From NCBI GenBank assembly GCA_009781075.1, contig WQYU01000003.1, positions 1 to 52,222 of the forward strand: a stretch of DNA of 52,222 bases, given 5' to 3'. A model generated the notes under the pieces. The model was not told the DNA's origin. It ran no database searches and was given only the letters and a program-made list of their open reading frames with translations. The DNA comes from Paludibacter sp. (GTDB lineage Bacteria > Bacteroidota > Bacteroidia > Bacteroidales > Paludibacteraceae). Both the position numbers and the translations under genes were made by a program. This document shows positions 1-9,500 of this stretch, one piece after another; position 1 is the first letter of the stretch, and each line of letters opens with the position of its first letter.

Positions 1-54
1 AAACAATTAATAATAATGAGATAAATAAAAAAAGGATAGCAGTTTTTATTTTAG

Positions 55-86
55 CGGAGAATGGAAAAATCATTCTCCGTTTTTTT
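55..86 (+). terminator. Rho-independent terminator of an upstream gene
   Basis: A perfect 9-bp stem (55-63 with 71-79, CGGAGAATG/CATTCTCCG) with a 7-nt loop is followed directly by a T run at 80-86. It should end transcription of a gene lying left of the window. The first ATG of the thiL frame (61) lies inside this stem, which argues against that start. Confidence 0.8.
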
Positions 87-155
87 CATACCTTGTGTCA
101 GCAAGATTCTTTTGGCTTTTTTCCCTGCATTATTTTCAATAAGATTTGTTTTTTG

Positions 156-163
156 TACTTTTG
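156..163 (+). promoter_or_regulatory. Promoter -7 box for thiL
   Basis: TACTTTTG matches the Bacteroidota -7 consensus TAnnTTTG and lies 15 nt before the ATG at 178, giving a very short leader. I see no clear -33 box. It supports the 178 start. Confidence 0.55.
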
Positions 164-177
164 CAAAAATTTTAAGT

Positions 178-1203
178 ATGAAACATACGGAAATTTCAAC
201 ATTAGGAGAGTTTGGGCTGATAAAACGACTGACTGAAAATTTTCCTATCAAAAATAATTCTACCGAAAAAGGGATAGGCGACGACGCGGCTGTTTTAGAT
301 TATTCAAACAAAAAAACCTTAATAACCAGCGATTTGTTACTTGAAGGCATTCATTTTGATCTTACTTATGTGCCGTTGCGACATTTGGGCTATAAGGCAG
401 TAATTGTCAATTTGTCGGATATTTATGCGATGAACGGACAGCCAAAACAAATCATTGTGTCCATTGGGGTTTCAAAACGTTTTTCTGTTGAAAATTTAGA
501 AGAAATATACTCAGGCATTCGACTTGCATGCAATATATATGGCATAGATTTGATTGGCGGTGATACTTCGGCTTCGCTAACCGGATTGACAATCAGTATT
601 ACCTGTATCGGTGAAGGGCAGTATGGGCAAATTGTTTATCGAAACGGTGCAAAAGAAAATGATTTAATCTGTGTTTCAGGCGAATTGGGGTCTGCGTATA
701 TGGGCTTACAATTACTTGAACGTGAAAAAATTGTTTTCGAAACCAGCGGTGCTATACAACCAGATTTTCAAGGGAAAGATTATATTCTTCAACGACAACT
801 CAAACCCGAAGCACGAGCCGATATCATTGATAATTTGAAGAAACACAATATTTTACCTACTGCGATGATGGATATTTCAGATGGGCTGTCAAGCGAATTG
901 TTTCATATCTGTACTCAAAGTAATGTCGGTTGCCGTATTTTTGAAGATAAAATACCCATAGGCGAGCAAGCGGCAATTATGGCAGAAGAAATGAATTTTA
1001 ACATTATTACTGCGGTTCTGAACGGTGGTGAGGACTACGAACTGCTTTTTACCACATCGCTTAGCGACTATGAAAAACTTATTCAAATTGATGATATTGG
1101 AATTATCGGACATATCACATCGCCCGAAAAAGGGCTTGCTTTGGTCGGACGGCAAGGCGAAGAAATTAAATTGAAAGCGCAGGGATGGAATTCGTTGCAA
1201 TAA
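178..1203 (+). CDS. thiL: Thiamine-monophosphate kinase ThiL
   Basis: ThiL phosphorylates thiamine monophosphate with ATP to make the cofactor thiamine diphosphate in the cytoplasm. The translation shows the family motifs in order: GIGDDAAVL (about residues 32-40), TSDLLLEGIHF, GGDTSAS, MMDISDGLSSEL and GGEDYELLF. These cover the Mg/ATP-binding AIR-synthase-like fold. From the ATG at 178 the protein is 341 residues, near the usual 320-350. The frame is open back to an ATG at 61, but that start lies inside the upstream terminator and before the promoter, and the extra 39 residues are hydrophobic and unlike the family. No other thiamine genes are nearby. hutH follows after 24 bp on the same strand and may be co-transcribed. 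Confidence 0.93.
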   Translation: MKHTEISTLGEFGLIKRLTENFPIKNNSTEKGIGDDAAVLDYSNKKTLITSDLLLEGIHFDLTYVPLRHLGYKAVIVNLSDIYAMNGQPKQIIVSIGVSKRFSVENLEEIYSGIRLACNIYGIDLIGGDTSASLTGLTISITCIGEGQYGQIVYRNGAKENDLICVSGELGSAYMGLQLLEREKIVFETSGAIQPDFQGKDYILQRQLKPEARADIIDNLKKHNILPTAMMDISDGLSSELFHICTQSNVGCRIFEDKIPIGEQAAIMAEEMNFNIITAVLNGGEDYELLFTTSLSDYEKLIQIDDIGIIGHITSPEKGLALVGRQGEEIKLKAQGWNSLQ

Positions 1204-1227
1204 AAAGTTTGAAAATAAAACACAAAT

Positions 1228-2727
1228 ATGAATAATATGAATTATATAATTGGTCAAAGCGACCTTACTTTTGAGGTAATAGAAAAAATTTTCAGTGAAA
1301 ATCTTACGCTCGAACTGTCGCAGGAGGCGGTTGCGCGTGTGCAAAAATGCCGTGATTATTTAGACAGGAAAATGCAAAATTCCAATGTGCCAATATACGG
1401 CATTACAACGGGCTTCGGCTCACTTTGCAATAAAAATATTTCCGCAAACGAACTGACAGAATTGCAGGAAAACCTTGTGAAATCGCATGCTTGCAGTATC
1501 GGCAACCCATTGCCGGAAGAAATTATTCGCCTGATGATGTTGCTGAAAATTCACGCTCTTTCGCTCGGACATAGCGGAGTACAAGTGGCTACAATAGAGC
1601 GAATTATTGATTTTTATAATAAAAACATAACGCCTGTTGTATATGAACAGGGGTCGCTTGGAGCAAGCGGCGACCTTGCTCCGCTGGCAAATCTTTTTTT
1701 GCCGCTCATCGGAGAAGGTGAAGTAATTTTTGAAAATAATAAATATAAAACCGCCGAAATTTTGCAGCGATTTAACCTTCAACCAATTCGTTTGCAAAGC
1801 AAAGAAGGGCTTGCCCTGCTTAACGGCACTCAATTTATGGCTGCAAACGGCGTTTATGCGCTGTTGCGAGCAAAAAAACTGACTAAAATTTCGGATACTG
1901 TTGCGGCGCTGTCGCTCGATGCGTTTGACGGAAGAATTGAACCATTTGATGCGAGTATCCATAAAGTTCGGCAGCATAAGGGACAGGCACAGACGGCAGA
2001 ATTTTTTCGTTACATACTTTCGGGTAGCGAACTGACTTCACGTAAAAAACCACACGTTCAAGACCCTTATTCTTTTCGCTGCATTCCGCAAGTTAGCGGC
2101 GCAACAAAAGATGCGATTAGATATGTTGAGAGCGTACTTCTGACGGAAATTAACTCTGTTACCGACAATCCGACAATTTTTCCTGACGAGGATAAAATTA
2201 TATCAGGAGGAAATTTTCATGGACAGCCGCTTGCGTTAGTATTTGATTATCTGGCTATTGCGCTGTCGGAACTTGGAAATATTTCCGAACGCCGTATTGC
2301 ACAACTGATTCTTGGTCTTCGCGGGTTACCTGAATTTCTTGTTGCCAATCCCGGTCTTAATTCGGGATTTATGATTCCACAATATGCTGCTGCTGCGATG
2401 GTTAGTCAAAATAAGATGTATTGTTTTGCCGCCTCAAGCGACTCAATAGTATCATCAAACGGACAGGAAGACCACGTTAGTATGGGTGCAAATTCGGCAA
2501 TAAAATTGCATAAAATTTTAGATAATTTAGTAAAAATCATTGCAATAGAACTGATGAATGCTGCTCAGGCGATGGAATTTCGCCGTCCAGCAAAAACTTC
2601 TCCTGCACTCGAAAATTTTTTAAAAGAATTTAGAAAATCGGTTGCAGCAGTTACAGAAGATGTTGTGATGTATAAAGAAATTGAAAAAGCGGTAGAATTT
2701 GTTAATTCGCAAGTATTTTTGCATTAA
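1228..2727 (+). CDS. hutH: Histidine ammonia-lyase HutH
   Basis: HutH deaminates L-histidine to trans-urocanate, the first step of histidine catabolism. The 499-residue length is normal for the family. The Ala-Ser-Gly triad that cyclises into the MIO electrophile is at residues 146-148 in GSLGASGDLAPLANL. YGITTGFG (about 57-64) and the SVTDNPTIF motif are also present. An alternative ATG at 1237 would shorten it by three residues. It lies 24 bp after thiL with no obvious promoter of its own. Its last 26 bp overlap, tail to tail, the 3' end of the convergent TPR gene. The next two pathway genes are in this window but far away (hutU near 31 kb, hutI near 45 kb). Confidence 0.96.
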   Translation: MNNMNYIIGQSDLTFEVIEKIFSENLTLELSQEAVARVQKCRDYLDRKMQNSNVPIYGITTGFGSLCNKNISANELTELQENLVKSHACSIGNPLPEEIIRLMMLLKIHALSLGHSGVQVATIERIIDFYNKNITPVVYEQGSLGASGDLAPLANLFLPLIGEGEVIFENNKYKTAEILQRFNLQPIRLQSKEGLALLNGTQFMAANGVYALLRAKKLTKISDTVAALSLDAFDGRIEPFDASIHKVRQHKGQAQTAEFFRYILSGSELTSRKKPHVQDPYSFRCIPQVSGATKDAIRYVESVLLTEINSVTDNPTIFPDEDKIISGGNFHGQPLALVFDYLAIALSELGNISERRIAQLILGLRGLPEFLVANPGLNSGFMIPQYAAAAMVSQNKMYCFAASSDSIVSSNGQEDHVSMGANSAIKLHKILDNLVKIIAIELMNAAQAMEFRRPAKTSPALENFLKEFRKSVAAVTEDVVMYKEIEKAVEFVNSQVFLH

Positions 2728-4435
2728 TTTTTTGGGCATCTTCGCCCTCGTCTATGGCTTTTTTCCACATCTCAACGGCTTTTTCTCTGTTATCGTTTTT
2801 TAACAGAATATCTCCGTAATGGTCGTAAATTACGCCATTCTGGTCGTTTATATTAAGATTTGAAATTGCTTTTTCAATATAAAGTTTTGCTAACGAATAA
2901 CTTTCACGTTCATATAAAATCCACGCATAAGTATCTAAAAATGTAGGATTATTTGGCTCAGCCTCAACTGTTTTTGAACTCATTGTCTCGGCTTTACGCA
3001 AATCGCGCTTTGCAAGTGCAAGATAATAAGCGTAATTATTCATAACATACAAATTTGTAGGATTGGCTAAAAGAGCATTGTCGTATGCGACAAAAGCGCT
3101 GTCGGGCAAATTTATTTTGTAAAATGCATCCGCCATAATAGAATAAAAATCACCGGAAAACGATTGTGTTTCATTATTTAACAGACTGATACCCTTTTTA
3201 GCAGTCGATATTGTTTGTTCAAAATTTTCTAATTGAAAATTTGCAATTGTTTTAAAATAATAAAATTGGGGCAAATCAGGCAACATTTCAATCGCCTCAT
3301 CAGATGTTGTAATCGCTTTTTCATAATTTTTTTGTGATAAATAAAATTGAATGAACTCGCCCCACGCTTTTTCGTTTTTGGGATTAATATTAATCATTGC
3401 CTCAAGTTCGGCAATTGCCTCTTCCTGTCGATTTTGAGTTTGTAAAAAAAGATAGTAATAAGCGTGCGGCTGCTCTTCAAGCGGATAACGCTCAATAAGA
3501 AGTTTCAGCAAATTTTCCGTTTGAGCAACTGCCGACTCGTCTGAATATGTTTGCTTGATATATTCTCCCAAAATTTGAAGTTTAGTTTCAATATCCAAAT
3601 TATCGTTTTTCAAGGCTTGAGTTACCATTTCCAATGCTTCTTCTGACTTATTTTCTTGCATATAATAATCCGCCAAACTTACATAAACCAGTGGACTTTG
3701 AGGGTCTGCCCTTCGCACCTGCTCAAAAACTTCCAGAGCGGCATCTTTTTGTCCGGACTGCATTAAAAGATTGGCTTTGAGCAATTTATAACGTACATCA
3801 TAAGGATATTTATCTATCAAACGTTCAATTTCGGCAAAAGCAGAGCGCGTGTCGTTGTTTTGCAAATGAAGTTTAAATTTTTCAATGGAAATATCTTCGC
3901 TCATCCCTGTAAGTTTTTCCAAATCGTCATACGCTTTCAAAGCACGTTTTATATCTTTATTATAAATATAAATTGCAGCCAGAATAGGATAAATCTGTTT
4001 GTTTTGCGGGTGAAATTTCTGAGTTTGTTCTGCAAGTTCCAGCGCATTAATTTCGTCTCCGATGTCCATATATAGAGAAATAAGTTGATAACTGTACCAC
4101 CAGTCATCAGGTGTAATTTCTACTGCCTTTTGCAAATGCCCAAGCGCCTTTGCTATGTTGTGATATTGCAAAAACATCATTCCAAGTTCCGAATGAATTT
4201 CGGCATTAACGCTGTCAATTTCATTGCAACGCAATAGTGTTTCCAAAGCAGAGTCGTAATCACCGTCAAATTTGAAACGAATTGCCTCATAAAAAAGCGA
4301 ATCGCGCAACAAAAGTGCTGACTCACTAAGAGTTACAGCGGACTTTGGCTTTATTGATACCTGCTTTGTAACCGAACACGAATTTAATAAAATTGCTATT
4401 ATTATAAAAAACGGGAAAAATATTTTGTTTTTCAT
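2702..4435 (-). CDS. TPR-repeat lipoprotein
   Basis: This 577-residue protein begins with a lipoprotein signal ending in LLNSC, so Cys20 is the likely lipidated residue. The rest is a run of tetratricopeptide-like helical hairpins (for example ALETLLRCNEIDSVNAEIHSELGMM, then ALGHLQKAVEITPDD), with at least ten recognisable units. Such proteins act as envelope scaffolds; the partner cannot be told from sequence. The gene stands alone and its stop lies inside the hutH 3' end. A -7 box sits immediately upstream of the ATG, suggesting a nearly leaderless mRNA. Confidence 0.85.
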   Translation of the reverse strand: MKNKIFFPFFIIIAILLNSCSVTKQVSIKPKSAVTLSESALLLRDSLFYEAIRFKFDGDYDSALETLLRCNEIDSVNAEIHSELGMMFLQYHNIAKALGHLQKAVEITPDDWWYSYQLISLYMDIGDEINALELAEQTQKFHPQNKQIYPILAAIYIYNKDIKRALKAYDDLEKLTGMSEDISIEKFKLHLQNNDTRSAFAEIERLIDKYPYDVRYKLLKANLLMQSGQKDAALEVFEQVRRADPQSPLVYVSLADYYMQENKSEEALEMVTQALKNDNLDIETKLQILGEYIKQTYSDESAVAQTENLLKLLIERYPLEEQPHAYYYLFLQTQNRQEEAIAELEAMININPKNEKAWGEFIQFYLSQKNYEKAITTSDEAIEMLPDLPQFYYFKTIANFQLENFEQTISTAKKGISLLNNETQSFSGDFYSIMADAFYKINLPDSAFVAYDNALLANPTNLYVMNNYAYYLALAKRDLRKAETMSSKTVEAEPNNPTFLDTYAWILYERESYSLAKLYIEKAISNLNINDQNGVIYDHYGDILLKNDNREKAVEMWKKAIDEGEDAQKINAKILAN

Positions 4436-4439
4436 TTTG

Positions 4440-4447
4440 CAAAAGTA
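4440..4447 (-). promoter_or_regulatory. Promoter -7 box for the TPR lipoprotein gene
   Basis: Reading leftward, TACTTTTG lies 4 nt before the ATG at 4435, which would place the transcription start at or next to the start codon. Confidence 0.5.
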
Positions 4448-4545
4448 AATGAAATTATTGAAAAACAGACAAACATAGAATTTATTTGTTAAAATGATTA
4501 TCCGCGTAATGTACCTTTTAATTTTTTTTTTAATTTATTTTAATC

Positions 4546-4577
4546 TTTGCAGATAAAATAAAAAAACTTTATCTTTG
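4546..4577 (+). promoter_or_regulatory. Promoter (-33 and -7) for a long leader before the protease operon
   Basis: TTTG at 4546-4549 and TATCTTTG at 4570-4577 are separated by 20 nt, an excellent match to the Bacteroidota consensus. The start would be near 4584. The first convincing gene begins at 5129, so the leader is about 545 nt. Confidence 0.7.
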
Positions 4578-4608
4578 CACAAAATATTTAAAAATATTTA
4601 TTTAATTT

Positions 4609-4860
4609 ATGAAAATATGCTTTGACAAATATATTAAGTGGATTTTCGCCCTTGTAACAGGACAAATATTTTTTTTATTTCTTACAGAAAAACACAAAAA
4701 TTCTGCAAAAGTTCATTCTTTTGCTTTGTTTATTCCTTCTGTTATTAATTTTGGCACAAATTTTATTCCACATACTTACAATTACGGAATGATTTACCCA
4801 CGCTCCGGCACTCATCTTGTGTTCCCGCCGCTCTTGCTGCTTGCTGCCCCTCGTTTGTAA
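4609..4860 (+). CDS. Doubtful 83-codon ORF in the leader
   Basis: An ATG about 25 nt after the inferred transcription start opens an 83-codon frame. The N-terminus is hydrophobic and could be a signal or membrane segment. The C-terminal half (ending LVFPPLLLLAAPRL) reads through a palindromic repeat and does not look like a conserved protein. It may be a leader peptide, a decayed gene or chance. I recognise no family. Confidence 0.2.
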   Translation: MKICFDKYIKWIFALVTGQIFFLFLTEKHKNSAKVHSFALFIPSVINFGTNFIPHTYNYGMIYPRSGTHLVFPPLLLLAAPRL

Positions 4861-4949
4861 CGAGGAGGCTAATGGTAAAGCGTTTTTAACGTAAATATTT
4901 TATGTTAAAAACATAAAACCAAATTCCACTCGTTTATAAACGAATGGAA
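4849..4949 (+). repeat. Three consecutive hairpins in the protease-operon leader
   Basis: Hairpin 1 is CCTCGTT-TGT-AACGAGG at 4849-4865. Hairpin 2 has 14-bp arms (4882-4895 and 4899-4912) that pair except for one G-U, with loop TAT. Hairpin 3 has 13-bp arms (4924-4936 and 4937-4949) with one mismatch. None has a terminator T tract. The core of hairpin 1 recurs at 11670-11698 with one difference in 17 bases. They may be REP-like repeats or folded leader RNA. Confidence 0.75.
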
Positions 4950-4960
4950 ACAGGAGCGGT

Positions 4961-5078
4961 GATAAAATGCTGTTGTTTTTAAAATTATACTGCAAAAACG
5001 CCGGCACGGAACTAAAAACGGAAAAAAGCAGTATAAAAAAATAAATCTTTCCCTGTTTTATTTGTTTTAGTGCGGGGG
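4961..5078 (+). repeat. Dispersed intergenic repeat, copy 1
   Basis: This segment aligns along its length with 35441-35551. Shared blocks, in order, are GATAAAA, TGCTGTTGTTTTT, CGGCACGGAAC, AAAGCAGT, CTTTCCCT and TTTTGTTTT..GCGGGG. It ends about 50 nt before the ATG at 5129; the other copy likewise ends 52 nt before an ATG. An internal pair ATACTGC (4987-4993)/GCAGTAT (5028-5034) can close a stem. Its last module (5048-5078) recurs inverted at 9612-9639. It may be a mobile repeat or a 5' leader element. Confidence 0.7.
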
Positions 5079-5128
5079 ATAAAAAATAAAAAAAATAAAA
5101 TTCTTAATTTTAATAAACTTTTTCAAAT

Positions 5129-5629
5129 ATGACAAAATTTTACACAAAAAAAACGGTATCCGTTGTGTTGACTACAGCACTGTTTTTCCCAATTATGGTT
5201 TTTTTGAGCGGATGTAAGGAAACACATACTCCTGATAATATTGAAGGAGATATTGAAATCATAAATTTTCAACAGTCAGAGTGTATACCTGGTATAGATA
5301 ATTTATTTAAAGACGAGATTACGTTTGTATCGCAAGATTCTTTGCTACACGTTGAGTTGGGTAAAATAATGATGAATTGTTGTTTGGAAGGAATTGATTA
5401 TGAAATTTCCAAAGACAATGAAAACATTATTATCAATATCACTCAAATGATGATGTATAACGCTGGATGTAATTGTGTATGTCCTTACGATCTGAATTTT
5501 GATATTGCCAATCTTGCATTTGGCACATATATTGTGCAAATTCAAATTATTGGATTTCAAAAGTATAATAATGTTACTCTAAATTATGATTCAAATACGA
5601 ATCAAACTAACCCATTAATAAGGAACTGA
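5129..5629 (+). CDS. Cysteine-rich lipoprotein, first gene of the protease operon
   Basis: This is a 166-residue protein with a lipoprotein signal ending FLSGC (lipid Cys29), so it should be anchored in the envelope. The mature part has a CNCVCPYDLNFDIANL segment and a C-terminal GTYIVQIQIIG strand pattern, suggesting a small beta domain. I do not recognise a named family. The next gene starts one base after its stop, so it is co-translated with the type IX cargo and protease genes. Being small, anchored and co-expressed with a secreted cysteine protease, it could be an inhibitor or an anchor; that is inference from context only. Confidence 0.8.
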   Translation: MTKFYTKKTVSVVLTTALFFPIMVFLSGCKETHTPDNIEGDIEIINFQQSECIPGIDNLFKDEITFVSQDSLLHVELGKIMMNCCLEGIDYEISKDNENIIINITQMMMYNAGCNCVCPYDLNFDIANLAFGTYIVQIQIIGFQKYNNVTLNYDSNTNQTNPLIRN

Positions 5630-5630
5630 T

Positions 5631-6584
5631 ATGAGAAAGTTAAACATTTTAGTAACATTATTTATTTCCAGTGTAACTTTGATAAATGCACAAACAAATT
5701 TGATTGCCGACGAAGGCAATACGTGGAATGTTTTGTACTTCGGCTTTACATACGGGGTAGATGAGCATGGAATGCCTATAGAACAAATTTGGGAGGTAAA
5801 TACTGAACAATATGTAATCATTGGAGATGTTGTTTATAATGGAATAACATACAAACATGTTTTTAAAACTGATATGTCAACAGGAGAGCTCACACCTACA
5901 GCATTAATTCGACAAGAAAGTCAAAAAGTTTATATTCTTGGTGAAACAGCAGAAAAAGTTCTGTATGATTTCACTTTGGAAAATGGGGATATGACCGATT
6001 TAGCGTGTGGTTATTGGAATAATTTATATGCTAATGTTGATTATGTAAACATAAATGGCACGGATAGAAAACGAATACAACTGACACCTGAGTACGGTGC
6101 CAACCCAAGTTATTATACTATTGATACTTGGCTTGAAGGAGTTGGTAGTTTATATGATTTTATTTATTGCGGTCCTATCTCTGGCGGAGAAAGATATTTG
6201 TTGTGTATGTCTTATAATGACTCAATAATTTATCAAAATCCGCTTTTCCAAAAATGTTATTACAGCGGTGGAATAGACAGTGAAGATGTTCAGGAAATAG
6301 CTGATCTTCTTGGTTATCAAGTATATTCTACAGGTTTGGAACAAACGCAAAACATCAATATTTCTGTCAAAATCAGTGATGATAAAATTACTGTGGATTT
6401 TCCGACAAATGAAACCTCATTGCAAGTTGATATTTTTAATCTTTCCGGACAAAAAGTTTATTCTGAAAAATTGAATATAAATAAAAATGAAATTGAAGTA
6501 GGATTTTTAAGTAACGGTCTGTATTTTATTAAGATTCAAGGGAGTAACGGACAGATTAATAATTTTAAAATTTTAAAAAAATGA
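5631..6584 (+). CDS. Secreted protein with type IX C-terminal sorting domain
   Basis: The 317-residue product has a cleavable signal peptide (MRKLNILVTLFISSVTLINAQ) and a C-terminal sorting domain of about 75 residues containing VDIFNLSGQKVYSE and NGLYFIKIQ, ending in NFKILKK. It should cross the inner membrane by Sec and the outer membrane by the Por/type IX machinery. The middle (about 22-230) is unassigned. The start is 1 bp after the upstream stop and its TGA overlaps the next ATG (ATGA), indicating translational coupling. Function is unknown. Confidence 0.85.
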   Translation: MRKLNILVTLFISSVTLINAQTNLIADEGNTWNVLYFGFTYGVDEHGMPIEQIWEVNTEQYVIIGDVVYNGITYKHVFKTDMSTGELTPTALIRQESQKVYILGETAEKVLYDFTLENGDMTDLACGYWNNLYANVDYVNINGTDRKRIQLTPEYGANPSYYTIDTWLEGVGSLYDFIYCGPISGGERYLLCMSYNDSIIYQNPLFQKCYYSGGIDSEDVQEIADLLGYQVYSTGLEQTQNINISVKISDDKITVDFPTNETSLQVDIFNLSGQKVYSEKLNINKNEIEVGFLSNGLYFIKIQGSNGQINNFKILKK

Positions 6585-9500
6585 AGAAGAAAATTTTTAT
6601 TTTAGGATTTATATTCATGCAAGTCAATATGTTAATTGCACAAAACAGCATAATTGCTAATGCAAGGATCACAGACAATATGGAAATTGCAAAAGTTAAA
6701 CCTACAGATTTGTATGCAAAAACCGTATATGCTTCAGGGGAAGCACAATTTGCTTCAAAATCCGGATATGTCAGAATTTTATTGTCCGACAATTATGGAT
6801 ACGATATGCTTGTGTACGAAAGTTCTCCGCTTGTGGCAACTAATGGCATAGATATTTTTTCACAAAAAGTTGTCGAAAGCGTAAAAATACCATCCAATGT
6901 TGATTTGACAAAAGTTAGAGTTGAAATAAAGAATGCTGTATTATCAAGTCTTGTTGTTTCATTTTCCGATTCACATCCTACCGATTTGCAGATTAAAAAA
7001 GAATTATCAGATAAAATTGATTTGATAAACAGTAATTTGCGAGCGCGTAATGCATTGTGGCGTGCAGGAGAGACAGGACTGTCACAAATGACATATCAAG
7101 AGCGGAAAGCATTTTTCGGGGGTAATGTTCCTGATTTGGATGGCGCTGAATATTATATTGGTGGAATTTTTGAACTAAATCCCGATGCACAGTACAATAC
7201 GCCCACAAGTTCTAATTATGTCGAAGGATTTGACTGGCGCAACAGGCACGGAATTGACTGGACTACTCCTGTGAAATATCAAGGCACTTGTGGCGGATGT
7301 TGGGCTTTTTCTGCTGTTGGTTCAGTGGAAGGTTTGGTTAATCTGTATTACAATCAAAAATTAGATTTGGATTTATCGGAACAACAAATAATTTCATGTA
7401 CGCCACCTGCTCCTTTTTTTATTAACCCAACAACTAATGATACATCTTTTTATTCAAATGATTGTCATGGAGGTTACCCAGAATATGGTTTAAGGTATAT
7501 TGTAGGAAATGGGGTTGTTAATGAAAATTGTTTGCCGTATGAAGAGGTTGATGATAATTGTGATAATATTTGCGATAATTCATCGGAAAGTATTAAGATT
7601 GCAAATTATGAAGTATTTTATGGAGAAAATGGATTTAACACTAATGATGTACTTAAAAGTAAAATTATTCATAATGGTATGTTAGCAGGTGTTGTAGGGG
7701 GGTGGAGTCACGCCATGGTAATGGTTGGATATGGAACAGTACAATCAGGTGACATTGTCTTCTATCCAAATATGAGCCAAAATGCTACAATGGATGATGT
7801 TACAATTGTAGAGAATGACCCACGAATCGGACAAACGTATTTTATTTTTAAAAACAGTGGAACATGGGGACCTTGGTTTAATATTTTGGCAGACATGCCA
7901 AACAGTTTTTCTACAACTGCAATTCCTATAGGACCCATAACAAGTCTCAACTACTCTGATGCTGACATTGTATGCGAAGATCGTGACGGCGACGGATATT
8001 ATAATTGGGGAATAGGACCAAAACCTGCAACTTGTCCATATTGTCCAGACATTCCCGATTGCGATGATTCTGACCCAACTATTGGTCCAATGGACGAATA
8101 TGGTAATTGTATGCGTTTTGCAGATCTCCTTATCCGCGATGATTTGCAAGATGATGGGACAACTCCAAATCCGTGTCAAATTCTCTGGAATAGTCCTGAT
8201 ATTTCTTTGGTAGATGCAAACGGAATGATAATTAACAATTTGAGAAATTATAATGATGATAACATTTTTGTTAGAGTGAAAATAACGAACAGGGGAGATT
8301 TGGTAAGTACAGGGCAGGAAAAGTTGCATGCTTATTGGAGAACATCATCACTTAATACAGTATGGGATAATAGTTGGATAGTTAATTTTTCTTTACCGCA
8401 AGTTAGTTACTTATATGGTGAAATCACCCCTTCAGCAGGAATAGATATTCCAAATATCCAACCGCATAGTGAAATTACTATGTATGTTCCGTGGACTATT
8501 TCGGACTATTTACATTTGATACTTAACAATGAACTTGACTTGTCTTTTCAATCTCCAGGCACAATTAATTGGGGAGTTGCTTTTTTGGCACGGGTAGATG
8601 ACGGCAACGAAACATTTGGGGTAAATGAACATTCATTACCAACTGAAACATTCGCTCAAAATTCTAATAATGTTGCAGTTAGTAATGGTACCAAATTATT
8701 GTTTAAGAGTGATTTTTCTACTGCTGTAAGTTTAGAAGGCAAAAATATACCTTTTGAAATCAGTTATACCCAGATTCCAAATTCCAATTATATTCTTAAT
8801 GATTTTGCCGAACTTTATGCATTGTTAAGCAATGATTTAATGGAAAAGTTAGATGTTAATTCAAGCAAGGACATAAAGGTCATTGACCAAAACCGAGTGT
8901 TTTTAACTTCTGCCAATTCGGAACTTCATTTTGCACCTTTGGATAAGGAAGATGAAAAATATTTCATTGGCGCAGAGGCTCATTTTATATCCGACAAAAT
9001 GCCTGAACTCAATGAATTTGATTTTGACCTTACTTATCAAGAGAACGGTGAAAATGCAGAGTCAATGCGTTTTACCGCTGTTCGCGATGAAAATATATAT
9101 TTCAAAGCGCACGCAGAGGTTAACAATCCTAAAGTAGTGAAGGCAAAAGAGGAAGTTACTCTCACTGCAAATCAAATCATTGCTGACGCTGAATATATTT
9201 GGCATGATGAAACAGGTAATATTGTAGGCAAGGGTTACCAAATAACGCTAATGCCCGACCATTCACAAACCTATAAAATCGAGATTGAACAGAAAGATAA
9301 TGGCTACAAATCGTATGATGAGGTTCAGGTTATAGTTGTAGATGGGGTAATAAAATCGCTTGCACCAAATCCTGCAAACGATTATGTTACAGTTTCTTAT
9401 CTGCTTTCAGATAATGCAACGGATGCAGTCATTCAAATATCCAACATTTATGGCAATATTTCTGCTTCATACCCGCTTGCAATCAACCGAACCGAGCAGC

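Noticed and set aside
61-177. Extended thiL N-terminus from the ATG at 61
   Set aside because: The ATG is within a terminator stem and upstream of the -7 box, and the extension does not resemble ThiL.
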